Of a stretch of DNA of 64,000 bases, positions 42,973-54,628 are shown piece by piece. The DNA is from Arachnopeziza araneosa (taxonomy: Eukaryota > Ascomycota > Leotiomycetes > Helotiales > Arachnopezizaceae), in contig QYAI01000069.1 of assembly GCA_003988855.1 (NCBI GenBank), forward strand, positions 62,001-126,000. Reading direction: 5' to 3'. A model generated the notes under the pieces. It was not told the DNA's origin. It saw only the letters and a program-made list of their open reading frames with translations, and made no database searches. The stretch's first letter is position 1. Each line of letters starts with the position of its first letter. The translations under genes and the position numbers were made by a program.

Positions 42973-44263
42973 GTGGAACGCCTTGGTGTTCGGAATGCTT
43001 TTATGAATCGGGCAAGGAGCAAAAGCGAGTTGTTTCCACATGACAAGACGGTACAAGGGGCTCTTGCGGGTGTGTTAAGAGCCCAAGGAAGCCCGCCCGT
43101 AGCTAAAATTTCTACCGGTGCCGCTCAAGTTGAAACTAAGTGGAGGTTAGAGCTGCAACTACCAGAGATGGGGGACAATGACGAAGCCGAACGTAAAGAT
43201 GACTTTTATTCTGAACTCGGAACAAAGAACGAGAGGAATTCAGAAGTTTCAAGCTATGCTGATGCTTCGGTGCTCCACACCACAGGCGAGGAAGACAAAA
43301 GAGAGTTCAAAACTCCGCAAACCCTGAATCTATCAATTCCACCTGGCCTTCTCGTTGACGTTGAGTCCAGCTCCAAGGAATCATCCGATCAGCAGAACCT
43401 TGACATTACTAATATCAGCGACACCATTGAACTTTTCGACTTCGGCGAATTCAGCTGGGAGGAGTTTGTCGGCGTGTCCAAAAGACTAGAGCTCCTTTTA
43501 ATTTTGTTGGTTGGTGTGACCCGTCACAAGCTTTTTGCCCAGTTTATACAATTGTTCAACGAGCGGCATGGACGGCCCCAGGAAGATAACATGATAGACG
43601 CCGAAGATGATTCCTCGGGATCAGGCTCAGGCGCTAGATCTAGCGACTCTCACAGTCTAGTATCTAGTACTACTCTACCAAAGAGAGAAAGTAAAGGGAA
43701 AAGCAAAGGGGATGAGCAAGATGACGACGACGAATGCGGGGAGAGAGCACAGAAAAAGCCACGGAAATCAGGTGGCATATTGTCGCCGACGCAACGAAAA
43801 TTTGCTTGTCCATATCATAAACGCGACCGCGAGACTTTCGGAAGTGGTACTTGCTTTGAACTATGTGCTACTTCCGGATGGAAGGATATAGGGCATTTAA
43901 AGTAAGATCCTTTTGCTCTTTTTTAACTACCTCTCATTTGCTTATTAGGATAGGGAGCACATGTACCGCCGCCATTACCATCTGCTTCAATGCCAACGAT
44001 GCAAAGCTCCTTTCATTTCTCAAATTGAACTCGACAAACACGCAGAAGGACCTACCGCCTGTCAATCTCGAGCTCGAGAGCTGCAAGATGGCTTCACAAT
44101 AGAGATACACATGATTTTGCATCGAAAGAGGAGGTCGTTTCCAGGTCAAAATGATGAAGAGAAATGGAAAGAAATCTATCAGCTTTGTTTCCTGACAGAC
44201 CTGTGCCGTCGCCTTGTAAAGATGTGCAACAGCTCTCATAGCAAGCACACTGAACCCACTTGA
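42973..44263 (+). CDS. Fungal zinc-finger-type protein, damaged 3' end
   Basis: Exons 42973-43901 and 43954-44263 join in frame to 412 residues. The N-terminal half is polar with a leucine-rich helix (LELLLILLVGVTRHKLFAQF). The conserved part begins with RKFACPYHKRDRETFGSGTC and, across the intron, KDIGHLKEHMYRRHYHLLQC followed by C-x2-C-type RCKAPF and ELDKHAEGPTAC. This is the C2H2-related fungal motif usually written K-F-A-C-P-Y...V-K-E-H-L-Y-R-R-H. After EEKWKEIYQ the expected LFPD-x-P-x-P-S-P continues only in another frame (ALFPDRPVPSPCKDVQ), and a third frame then stays open to about 44507. The 3' end is therefore probably frameshifted. Nuclear role inferred. Confidence 0.65.
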
Positions 44264-44828
44264 GACCCAACTGTCACACCACGTCACTAGACTAACCCAA
44301 GAGTCAGAGGAAGCTGTCTCACGCCAATTTCCAAGAACTGGTGATTTTGACGCGTTATTTGGCTCTGCCATCAACATTGATAGCGAAGCAGGCAACGTCT
44401 TTCAACATCAGTCTATAGGCTCTTCGTCTGCCGACTCAGGACTCTTTAGCAACCAGTCATGTTCTTGCATAGGAGAGTGCATTTGTCAAACAACATCGCC
44501 GCGCTAATTGAGTTTGCCTGCAACACAACAGCCACCTCAAATGGACACATCTCTGACAAAAGATGAAGTAATTATGAATATATTGCAGAGTCTGAGTAGG
44601 GGTATGATAGCGCTGGAAAAGAGATTGGATACTAAATAAGTTTCTAAGCACTTGAAATTACGACTTGAAGGGAGTTATTGCTTGTGAGTGTTATTGGTGA
44701 AGGATATAATAAAGCCGAGAATTTTAAGGTAATAGCACTCAGAACTGTGACACCTAAAGCCAACACCGACACCGGCTGCCCGCGACCCGACACCCTAACC
44801 CTTCTCGAAGAAGATAGGTCACCACATC

Positions 44829-46890
44829 TTACCATACATCTTCTTGCCATTTTCTTTGTTTCCGCTTTCGATCTTTGACTTGTATCCACTCATCTAGACC
44901 TAACCGACCATTTTTCATAGCATAGCTCCCAATCACCTCCCCAACATTCCTTGCCATAACTGCAGATCCGCAGATATATAGTGCAGCATGCTCCTCTATG
45001 AGACTGCCGTAAACTTCGCTAACGTGTTCTTGAACCTTGTCCTGCACATACGTCTTTCGTGACCCAGATCGTGAAAAGGCACTATGCATGACTAGCTGGT
45101 CACTAAGAACTTCCTGAAGTGCTGTAAGCTCTTCAAAATAGATGAAGTCTTCCTGGCGGCGACAGCCGAAAAATAGAATGATTTTGCCAGAGCTTTTGCC
45201 CATGCGGTGGATGACAGCACGCTCGCGAAGAAACGCTCTGAATGGCGCTAGCCCGGTGCCTGCGGCAATCAGAATGATTGGTATGGAATTTGCGATTGGT
45301 AGCTTGAAAGGTGAAGACTTGATGCTCGCTATAAGTTTCGGGGCCGCGCTTGTTTCACGAGTTATGTTGTTCATTTGCTTGTGAAGCTGTAGAAGATACC
45401 CGGTCGCCACGCCTGTCGGAGGATCTTGAACTGAGACCGTGATAGAAGCTTGCTTTGGTTGCTCTATAGACGACGAAGAGAGAGAATAATAACGAGGCTT
45501 CATGCGCGGGAGTACCTCCAGCAAGAACTCTAAAGGGATCTTCCACTGGTGACCTCTCGTTCGCGAAAGAACATCCCTTAGCTTGACCCGACCCAGTCTT
45601 GCAAAATGCTCTTTATTGGCACCGAAATTTTCGAGAATTTGACGGTCCTCCTCAGAAGGCGCAAACTCGGCCAGTCGAGCCACAATATCCCGTGTTATTG
45701 GCGCACAAATTTCGACGTGGTGTCGGAGTAGCTCGTAAGCTGTCGTTACCGCAGGAAAGCCCGTTGAACTGTTGTCTATCGACCGAACATGAATCGGTGA
45801 ATCGTTTCCGAGAAGCCCACAAACAGAAAGTAATAGATCAACCTCTTCGGTCGGGTTGGAAGCCCAGAGCAACAAATGGTCTCCAGTGCGATATGTCAAT
45901 TTTGAGTGCTGTGAAAGATCGAATTGAAAGTGAAGGCAACATTGACCTTCTGAAGTCATGATCTGGCGACTACCAACAACTGATATACCTTGTAGGAGGT
46001 GACCTTGGCGTAACGCTGATGGAATTTCATTAGCGTCGTCGTCCTGAGCTCTAGTGATATTGAATTGCGGTTCATACGAGGTTATGTGTTCTTTGAGCGA
46101 CAAGCGATCTTTCAAAGTGTAGAAGAGGTCAATTTTCCACTCAAGAAATGTCTCTGCAGATTCATCGCTGGCGGCGTCAACACGACGAAACTGTATCATC
46201 CTAGTGGCTCCGAAAGATTGGAGACTCTTGTCAATCATATTGGCGACTCTATTGTAGAGTTTATAATTGGAATTACCAAAACCTAATATGGCATATGGAT
46301 GGTTCTGCAGAGCTAACGTATCAAGAGTTTGGAGCCACTCAAAAAATTGCACACAGTTATCGGAAGGGTCGCCTTCGCCATAGGTTGATGCCAAGATGAT
46401 GAATGGTATTGATGGTGGAACAAGAAGTAATGTCGCTGGATGGTAGTCCGAGATATCCACCACAAGACTCTTCAGCATGAATCTCTGCTGCAGCTCAGCT
46501 CCTAGTTTAACTGCATAACTCTCTGCGGTTCCTGATTGAGAGCCCCAGATGATGAGGAGGTGTGCACCCTTGTATTTGGTCAGCCCGAGAACACCTGAGA
46601 GATTGGCTACTAACAATCTGCTCCAACTTTTCGGCAATATTTATCGGTACCGAACTTTTGATAAGCTTTTCATGAATGCTGAGCTGGGGACGCTCAAAAT
46701 AGAGACGGTGATATGGATTTGTGGTCTTGCGATAAAAGGCGATTAGGACTAATGCTCCCGCAACGAGAGCCAAAACATCGTCAATGGCGATTATGTAACT
46801 GGAAGGCATAGCCACAACTGTGGGCACATGCTCAGAGACTAACAGTTGTAAAAATTCCATTTTGAAGGACCAAGAAAAAGTATGCGCCAT
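44829..46890 (-). CDS. NADPH-cytochrome P450 reductase
   Basis: Diflavin reductase that passes electrons from NADPH to microsomal P450s. Exons 46890-46615 and 46568-44829 join in frame to 671 residues. One N-terminal membrane helix (IIAIDDVLALVAGALVLIAF) anchors it. FMN domain: IIWGSQSGTAESYA, ASTYGEGDPSDN, LGFGNSNYKLYN. FAD domain: PRYYSLSSSS with GVATGYLL. NADPH domain: IILIAAGTGLAPFRAFLRER, FFGCRRQEDFIYFEE, YICGSAVMARNVGEV, ending in the conserved C-terminal Trp. All domains look intact. It is head-to-head with a P450 across 560 bp, so the pair may be co-regulated. It may be a second, pathway-specific copy, which is inference. Confidence 0.92.
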
Positions 46891-47450
46891 GTAGTATCGA
46901 CTTACTTTGTGGAAGCTGTCAAGAGATTCTTATACAGCTGACACGTTGATACTGTTGGATGAAGACATCCGGAGTGGAAATGAAGATGTCGTAATTCAAT
47001 TCCCTATCCGTTATTATCCTTTTGATCCTCAGCATCGTTAATCCCGCTGTTGAAAAGTTAGTCCGTTGAATTTCAGCCAATCGCGGAAGTATCTGCTTTT
47101 TTGAGCGAAAGGAATTTTTTTAATCGCCACAATAGTTTTGTGTAATTTCCATTTCGAAACCCAATAACGGAACAAACTACTCAAAAATGTTGTGGCAATC
47201 AAAAACGAAGCTTTCGCTTAAAAAAGTAGATACTTCCGTGATTGGCTGAAATTTAACACTAAGACCGACTCCTAAAGAGACGGGTTTTGAACAGAAAGTA
47301 TTCAGGTAATTGGCTGTTTCTACAACCGGTTAATCGAGTTTCAGTGACATATAACTCATACAGTCCTCACTGCCCAGAAGTATTCAACTAAGATCAAGCT
47401 GATCGTGAAAAGTTGTTAAGGTTTATTTTGTCTATTCTATTGCCAGGAAA
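46891..47450. promoter_or_regulatory. Shared CPR/P450 divergent promoter region
   Basis: 560 bp between the starts of the reductase (minus) and the P450 (plus), containing both promoters and the inverted-repeat element listed separately. No TATA box or operator can be assigned by eye. Confidence 0.5.
47056..47264. mobile_element. Hairpin-forming inverted-repeat (MITE-like) element
   Basis: Two arms of about 70 bp, left 47056-47133 and right 47190-47264, are imperfect inverted copies: left has AATTTCAGCCAATCGCGGAA then GTATCTGCTTTTTTGAGCGA; the right arm, reverse-complemented, has AATTTCAGCCAATCACGGAA then GTATCTACTTTTTTAAGCGA. The G-to-A differences are transitions. A 56 bp loop lies between. 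No ORF and no certain target duplication. It occupies the middle of the CPR/P450 promoter region. Confidence 0.75.
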
Positions 47451-49095
47451 ATGTTCGGTTACATTGCCGCAGCGGTCTGCACGCTATGGATGTTGATCCG
47501 TTTCCTTTTTGGCCCTATACTGCGATATCTCCTCGATCCAAAAGGGTTGAAGAAATATTCCAGTATGACTGCATTTTCTGGCGTTACAAACATCCCATAC
47601 ATGCTTCTATCACGTACGGGCAACCGTTCCAAGGAACTCGCTGCCATGCACAAGGACAAACCGATCATTCGAGTCGGGCCTAATTCTCTTTCCTTTGGCG
47701 ACTGTCGTGCGATCAAGGTTCGTTGGCATCCTCCTTGAGTTTCTCCAGGACTAACCAGACCGCAGGATATCTATGGACACAACACCAAATGTATCAAGGA
47801 CGACATGTACGATATCCTTTCCGGATCGCATGTCCATCTCGCCGATGTTATCGACAAGGCTCATCATGCACAAAAAAGGAAAGTGCTGTCTGGTGCCTAT
47901 GCAATCAAGAATCTTGAGAACTGGGAATACAAAATCGCGGATAAGATCGATAGAGTTGTCAAACACTTTGATCGTTGTTGTGTGCCAACAGGCCCAAGCA
48001 CCGCGATTTCACTCGATTTGCAGGTTGACTATCGAGCTTGGACAAACTTTTTCACTATGGACGCAATTGCCGATATTGGACTGAGCCAGTCTTTAGGCTT
48101 CACCGATGCAGGTAACGATGAGACTACTTGCGAAGAGCTCGATGGTACAATTCGCCAGGCCAACTATCGTGACTTACATGCTCAATTGACTGTTCAATCT
48201 CATATCGTGTGGTCGTATTCTTCTTATCGCATGCTTGCTACCATTACTCAATTTTTGCCATATTACAACAAAATGTGGAAAACGGGTGCTTCTTACGATG
48301 GGATCGTTCTGCACCAAGCGCGGAAAAGGTTCCAGCGCTACCAGCGAGGAGAAAAGCTGGATGACTTTTTCCAGTCACTCATGGAAAGCAAAGACGGCAA
48401 AATTCACAATTTGGAATGGGGAGAAATTGTTGCGGAGCTTTCAATCATGCGTAGGTCTAAATCTTAATCTCAATCATGACATCGTCCTGATAACAGCAAA
48501 AGTAAATGCAGGTTCTGTCTCCACCGCTATCGCTATCAACAATGTTATGTATTGCCTGCTCAAAAATCCAGCAGCAATGGCAAACCTTCGTGCAGAGGTA
48601 GACAGTGTTCTCAGCGGCGAAGCCGTTGCCCCTTACAGCAAACTGAAGCACTTACCATATCTTCGCGCTTGTATCGACGAAGCTATGCGGCTATATCCAC
48701 CCACGCCTTTCAATCTTCCGCGGAAGACACCCCCAGAGGGTATGGAAATCATGGGCCAATTCATCCCAGGAAACACTACTGTTTCCATGTCTGCGTACGT
48801 TGCCCACAGGGATACAAGGGTGTTCCCTGATCCGGAGGTCTTTCGCCCTGAGAGATGGCTGGGGGAGGAAGGCAAACGTCTGCAACCATTCTTTTTGACA
48901 TTCAGCGCCGGTGCACGAGGTTGCCTAGGAAGAAACATTAGTTACTTGGAGCAATACATGATCACTGCGACGATGGTGTATCGCTACGATTTTACGCTTC
49001 CATACCCTGGCTGGGAGCAGCCACGCTGCGAGCATTTCAATGATGTTCCTGGACCAATGCCACTGACAGTGCAAAGGAGGCAGGCAAGGCAGTGA
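47451..49095 (+). CDS. Cytochrome P450, benzoate 4-monooxygenase-like
   Basis: Class II P450; exons 47451-47717, 47766-48450 and 48503-49095 join in frame to 514 residues. Membrane helix (FGYIAAAVCTLWMLIRFLFG), ExxR in CIDEAMRLYPPTPF, PERW in FRPERWLGEEG, and the haem loop FLTFSAGARGCLGRNISYLE. The GRNISYLEQ end, YPGWEQPR and VPGPMPLTVQRR match proteins annotated as benzoate 4-monooxygenase-like; true substrate unknown. The I-helix reads NAGSVSTAIA, with Val (GTC, 48517-48519) where relatives usually have the acid of the acid-alcohol pair. Exon 3 uses the acceptor AGCAAAAG, which restores MLNAGSVS. The divergent reductase and the downstream regulator and transporter suggest one pathway. Confidence 0.9.
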
Positions 49096-49997
49096 AGATT
49101 GTCTTCCAGGTGGCCATGAAGTTATTACCATGCCGCCTGTGTGATTCCTCCCCCTATTAGTCGTTAGCTGTTGCGAAGGGCTTGCCAAGACGTAGATTCT
49201 GTGTATGCAAGCAAGATTATAGTAGCTTAGGCAAAGAAGAACTGTCTACCTCTAATGACTTTACCTGGTATCTCTCTAGACCTAACAATTTTGGAGACAA
49301 TGGTATACCCTTTAAAAAAGGCCTTTCATTCAAGTGTGACAAGCAGCGAAATGGAAATATCACGTGTTGCAAAAGTCATGTGTGGTGGGCACTGGTGGAC
49401 AGAACCTCATTTCCGATGTGTGGAAGTTCTTCTTTCCTTTATTCTCCTTTTCTTTCATAGCTAGCTATAAGTCGAATGTACTCAGACTATTAACGCACTT
49501 CTATATGCCTCTTGACTAGCCATCTTTGTGCTTGCGCCGTTACATCAAGACGACATACTATAGACAAGGCTGGTTTGGCACGGTTTCCTTAGATTTTTAA
49601 GAAGGAAATAGATCAAAAGATAATCCAGTATATGTATGATTTATATACCAAAAGATTGTATAATTATAGGAGAGCTAGAGGGCAAATAACAAAGTACTAA
49701 GGGTATATTACTGTGAAAATATTACTCGTATTTTGGTATTAGCGCACGGTCCAATTTCGGCCACTTTTTACTGCACCGAAGAGCCGCCGTTCTTGCTAAC
49801 ATAATTACGAACATTGGCTCCCTCGGCCAACGCTGAAAACACAAGACTTATGCACGGGGCTCCGTTGTCTCGTTAGTGCTGTTTTCCCCGCTTCGTATTC
49901 ACCCCGTCTTTCAAGTTCAATCCCCATGCATTTGCAATCGACCCGGCTTCTCAACTCTCAACAGATAACCAATATAGGCCATTCCCTTTCGCTTGCC
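49096..49997. other. Intergenic, AT-rich part, no gene
   Basis: About 900 bp. 49590-49740 is AT-rich with no ORF. Two overlapping ORFs at 49182-49464 lack conserved features and are rejected. The right part is the promoter of the Zn2Cys6 gene. Confidence 0.4.
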
Positions 49998-52117
49998 ATG
50001 AATATCGATCTCGCAGGTCCCGGTTCTGATGAGGCCCCGCGGGCGAAGTACGGATGCTTGGTAAGGTGACTTTCAATTCCCTGCGTGTGACAATATTAAT
50101 GCTATGTGTCCATGACAGAGCTGTAGGAGGCGTCATCTCAAATGTACGAGCTCCGAGCATTTGTGCAGCTGGTAATGCAGGCATTCCCGTGGGTATGCCG
50201 ATGGACAGGGCCACACTAATGAGAATACTCTTCAGGCGATGACCGGCGACCTCGGTGTGGCACTTGCCAGACATCTGATATCAAATGCATAAGGGAGGGA
50301 AAGTATCGCTTCCGACATTTGACATGGTGAGCATTGGTCTACAATGTTGTTGGACGCTATCTGATGTGTTGTGTTTGTATCCAGGTGCGATCCTGCAACA
50401 AGACCTCCTCTGTCTTCCTACGAGTTTGAGTTTCCCGTGCGACAAATGTGGACTTCAATTCCGGGTATACGTAAGTGAAAATTCCATCGACTCTCGAAGT
50501 GTGGTTTGCTCATGCCGTGTATGCAGTCAATTTTGTAGAAGATCCTATCATTCATGATCGAGATGATTCAATCTTACCTAGTCAAGAAACGCCCGATGTT
50601 TCCGAATCGGAGCAAGGTCCTATTGACACATCCGGGCATCTGTTATCTCAAACGGTTGAACCTCTAAACTCACAGCTTGGGGTAAATTTCCCCATTCAGC
50701 TCACGCGTGGGAACCAAGGGATGGATACCGCTAACTCATTTGTGCCGAGCCCTGTTTCGTCAAGCCCGACATCCTGGCAATCGACGTTCCACAGTTCAAT
50801 GCCCCCTTCAATCCTTGAAGGAGAAGAGGAAGCAAGATTATTCAGACATTATATTGAAAACCTGAGTTCTTGGGTGAAGCTGCTCCCATTGGAGATTGAA
50901 GAGCCAAAATAACTAACGGTCACGACTTCATAGTTTGACTTCAATGATGAGCACAGAGTCTTCAGCCGAGAAATGATTAAGAGAGTACCAACATCTCGTT
51001 GCTTGCGAAGAGCAATCTACGCTTTATCTTCAACACACATGGCACTGACAACTCAGTTTGATTCTGACAGAGCTAGCGTGTATCACGCATCATGTATGGA
51101 TGAGCTTATACCTTCTCTCACATCCACGACAGCTATTCACGACGACGAACTCTTTTCCGCTATAGTTATCCTTCGCACTAAAGAAGAATTTGATGGTACA
51201 TACTCCTCATGCCTTCTCCAACTTGACTCAGATGTCACATTGTCAGCTTGTCTGCTCCGATTGCCACCCATAAACTGAGCTAACTTCTTTTCATACTAGC
51301 GGGCTCCATTGGTCTCGACCACCAAGCACATCTCTCGGGAAGTAAAGCCTTTACGCACGCAGAACTTTTCGAGACTCAACCAAGCAAATTGAGGCAGCGC
51401 ACTTATTGGGTGGCATTAACGCAGGAGATACATACATCCTTGGTTACACAACGCTCGCTTGACATCAACCTGAACATCGGCTTTTTAAGACAGCCATTTG
51501 ATCTGTCTGATGAACACGAATGGTCAACCTGCTGCACATTAACGCTTGGCCGGGTCGTAATGTTCTGCTTCGAGACCAGGACAGCGCCACAAGACTCTTA
51601 TGAGGCGTTACGAGCTCTTAGTGATGAGCTCTCCGAATCGCTTCCAACATCTTTCCACCCCTACTTTCGTGAGGACAGCGGAGCATCACCTTTCGCGAAG
51701 ATTTGGATGTCTACAGACTATGCAGGTAGGGAAAAGGCCGTCTGGTTTTATCGCTCTTCTGGCTGATAATCTAGAATAGCCACCGCGGTTCAGTACCATA
51801 TCCTGATAAAGATTCTCCTGGAATGTTACCGTCCACACGTACCTCGAGTCGGGCCTGGTAGTCACCGTTCTGCTCGGAGGGCAGCAGCTAACCTCATGGA
51901 ACATGTAAGGATGCTTTGCGGAATAGCTATCAGCCATGAAAAGTTTGGTCCATCTATGATCTTGGCATGTCTTGGCATCTCTCTTGTGGGTGATCGATTT
52001 GACGGCGAAAGTGATCGCATAGCCGCTCTAGATGTTCTCCGCAAAACCGAGGTAGATCATGTATGGCCCACCCAAAGGATACAAAGATCCCTGACTGCTT
52101 CTTGGGCGGAGGAATGA
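49998..52117 (+). CDS. Zn2Cys6 fungal transcription factor
   Basis: Eight exons (49998-50060, 50119-50143, 50236-50326, 50385-50470, 50527-50873, 50934-51195, 51300-51725, 51780-52117) join in frame to 545 residues. The binuclear cluster is assembled across the first three: CLSCRRRHLKC then DDRRPRCGTCQTSDIKC, a perfect C-x2-C-x6-C...C-x2-C-x6-C. It runs into KYRFRHLTWCDPATRPPLSS and YEFEFPVRQMW, as in a known fungal regulator group. The fungal-specific middle region follows: FRHYIENLSSWFDF, LRRAIYALSSTHMALTTQFD, HVRMLCGIAISHEKFGPSMI and DVLRKTEVDHVWPT. Likely pathway activator for its P450 and transporter neighbours (inference). Exon 2 is only 25 nt. Confidence 0.9.
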
Positions 52118-52774
52118 AGTCAGAACCTGTAAATTGAGATGAAAGCGGCGTTCTGTAGGCTACAGTCCTATATTCCTACATAACAAGTGGGTATAACCAC
52201 CGCTCTCTTGCCAAATCACCCCTTGTACTATTGGGTGGGGATAGAGGAGTTGCGCAGCCTATATGTAGACGCTGCTCGATTCTGAAAGAGGCATAGAAAC
52301 CAAAATCTGAAATATAAGTCATCCAGACCTATAGCCTAATCAATTTAAAAAATTATACTTCTGCATCTGGAGAAAGAAAATGCGTACGATCGCGTGGCAG
52401 ATTGGCTCCGAATTGGGAAATACTTGAAAAGAGCATGCGACGTACGCAGCAGCATGTATCTCAACCAATGACGGGCCGTTTTACCATTCTAGAGAATTTA
52501 ATGCGCCACAAACATTAGCCAAACTCCAAACGGCAGGGTTCTCCGCGGCCTTTCTTGGAACGCACGATAATTCGGAATCCGGAGATCAAACGCGGGGCCC
52601 CAATGTGAACAAGCTGCAGCATGTCATCTAGATTCAGAACATCTTTTCAGAAAGGAGCGAATAGCTCTAGTTGTCGAGTATAAAAATCCAGAAGTCTGCA
52701 CCTGATTTATCGATTAACCATAGGTCTCAGCTTATAACTCTTTGTCTATCTTTTGAATCTACAACTGCTATACA
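52118..52774. promoter_or_regulatory. Promoter region of the MFS gene
   Basis: About 660 bp between the regulator and the transporter. A CGG...CCG style operator would be expected for a Zn2Cys6 protein, but no site can be assigned by eye. Confidence 0.3.
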
Positions 52775-54561
52775 ATGACATCCTCCTACATTTCCACTTG
52801 GATGAAGCCCGAAACGGGTGGCATCTCAGGAATCATGCTCATACTTTTTGTCTCGTTTGGTGGTGTCTTATTTGGATATGATACAGGAACAATTAGCGGT
52901 ATTCTTGCCACAGGTGCGCACTTCACCCCAGCAGTTCCGACATGAATATTAACCAGTGCTTAGAATTCTGGATCAAACTTTTCGCAACGACGAAAAACGA
53001 TCAAGGTGAACCATTTGTTACGGCTGGACAAACCTCGCTTATTGTGTCAATGTTGTCTGTTGGTACTTGTGTCGGTGCACTTTCCGGAGCACCCCTTGGC
53101 GATTACCTAGGACGTCGAATTGGGCTTATAGTATCAACAATCATCTTCTCGGCTGGTGCGATTATGCAGACTGCAGCTACCGCCATCCCACTGTTCACTG
53201 CAGGTAGAGCAGTTGCTGGCGTAGGCGTTGGGGCCATATCATCTTTGATCCCTTTATATCAGTCGGAAACTGCTCCAAAATCCCTTCGAGGCACACTTAC
53301 AGGCTGCTTCCAGCTTTTCGTTACCATCGGATTGCTCCTTGCGTCATGCGTTAATAACGGCACTCACAAAAGAGACGATACCGGCTCTTACCGCATACCT
53401 TGCGCCATTCAGATCGGCTTTGCCTTGATACTCCTTTTGGGGATGTTGTGGCTCCCAGAGACTCCTAGATATCTGGTTAAAAAGGACAATATCGAGGGCG
53501 CCCTGAAATCACTCTCGCGTCTTCGGAGGCTTCCAAAAGAACACTCTATCATTCAGAGGGAGATAAACGAGGTCCTTCAAAACCGCGACGAGGAACTTGC
53601 CACAGAGAAGGGAAAGTGGACCGATTGTTTCTCCAAGCATAATCACAATGGACGCCGCTTGTTGACTGGATGCGCGATCATGGCATTTGGCCAGCTCTCT
53701 GGAATTAATTTTATTTTCTACTTTGGCACTCAGTTTTTTGAGCAAGCCGGCATTAAACAGGCCTTTACTATCGCCCTGATCACCAATATTGTCAACGTTG
53801 TCTCTACTGTTCCTGGCTTGGTTTTTGTCGAGAGATGGGGCCGCCGCCCTATACTTCTTTTAGGTGGTGTGGGAATCTTCATTTGTCAATTCATCATTGG
53901 TGCTGTGGGCTTGGGGACATCATCTTCACTGGCCAACAATGTGCTTGTTGCATTTGTTTGTTTATATATATTTTTCTATGCTATGTGTTGGGGTCCTGTC
54001 GGCTGGACTGTGGTGGGTGAGATTTTTCCGCTCCAACTTCGGGCTATGAGCGTTTCTATGAGCATCTTCGTCATCTGGCTTTGTAATTGGGCGATTGCTT
54101 ATGCTACACCATACCTCGTTGGCACAGGACCTGGAGATGCAAAGTGAGTCTTTATCGATCCGTGTTCAAGTCACATTTAGATTGTCACTAACCTTTTTAA
54201 ACAGCCTGAGCTACAAAGTGTTTTTTATCTGGGGATCTGCGGCCGGACTAGGCACTCTGTTTATTTATTGTTATGTCTTCGAGGTATGTCGGCAATTCTT
54301 ACTGCTATAATAATATAATGGTTCTATCTTAGCCCTTGTCCCTAATTACTGCTAACTGCTACGTAGACTAAAGGACTCTCGCTTGAACAAGTGGATGAGC
54401 TCTATCAAACGTGCGACCGTGCGTGGAATTCCAATGTAGCTTGTAAAACCATTCGAGATAAAGCTATTGCAGTAGGGAGAGATGAAGACGAAGCAGGTGT
54501 TTTTCAAGAAAAGACTCTACAACCAATTGTAAAGCACGTCGAAAACTGCCAAATTGCCTAG
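52775..54561 (+). CDS. MFS sugar-type transporter
   Basis: Twelve-helix transporter of the sugar porter family in the plasma membrane. Exons 52775-52913, 52964-54143, 54205-54283 and 54367-54561 join in frame to 530 residues. Signatures: FGGVLFGYDTGTISGILA in helix 1, APLGDYLGRRIGL (D-R-x-G-R-R-type loop), GAISSLIPLYQSETAPKSLR, WLPETPRYLVKK, QLSGINFIFYFGTQFF, VERWGRRPILLLGG, WGPVGWTVVGEIFPLQLRAM and the end FETKGLSLEQVDELY. Close to hexose carriers, but the same family carries quinate and other aromatic acids, which would fit the adjacent P450. Substrate not determinable. Intact. Confidence 0.9.
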
Positions 54562-54628
54562 ACACAAGGACTTTGTAGGGTGACTTCTTGTACCGATAGT
54601 TTAGGGTTAGGAGTTCAATTTTGTTATC
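54562..54628. other. Short 3' flank of MFS gene
   Basis: Separates the transporter stop from the solo LTR; the left copy of the TTATC target duplication ends at 54628. Confidence 0.5.

Noticed and set aside
49182..49464. Cys-rich ORFs that could be a small secreted protein
   Set aside because: No signal peptide, two overlapping frames equally open, and no Kozak or splice support.
52942..54147. ATG at 52942 as the transporter start
   Set aside because: It lies in the first intron; joining the exon at 52775-52913 restores the conserved helix 1 GYDTG motif.
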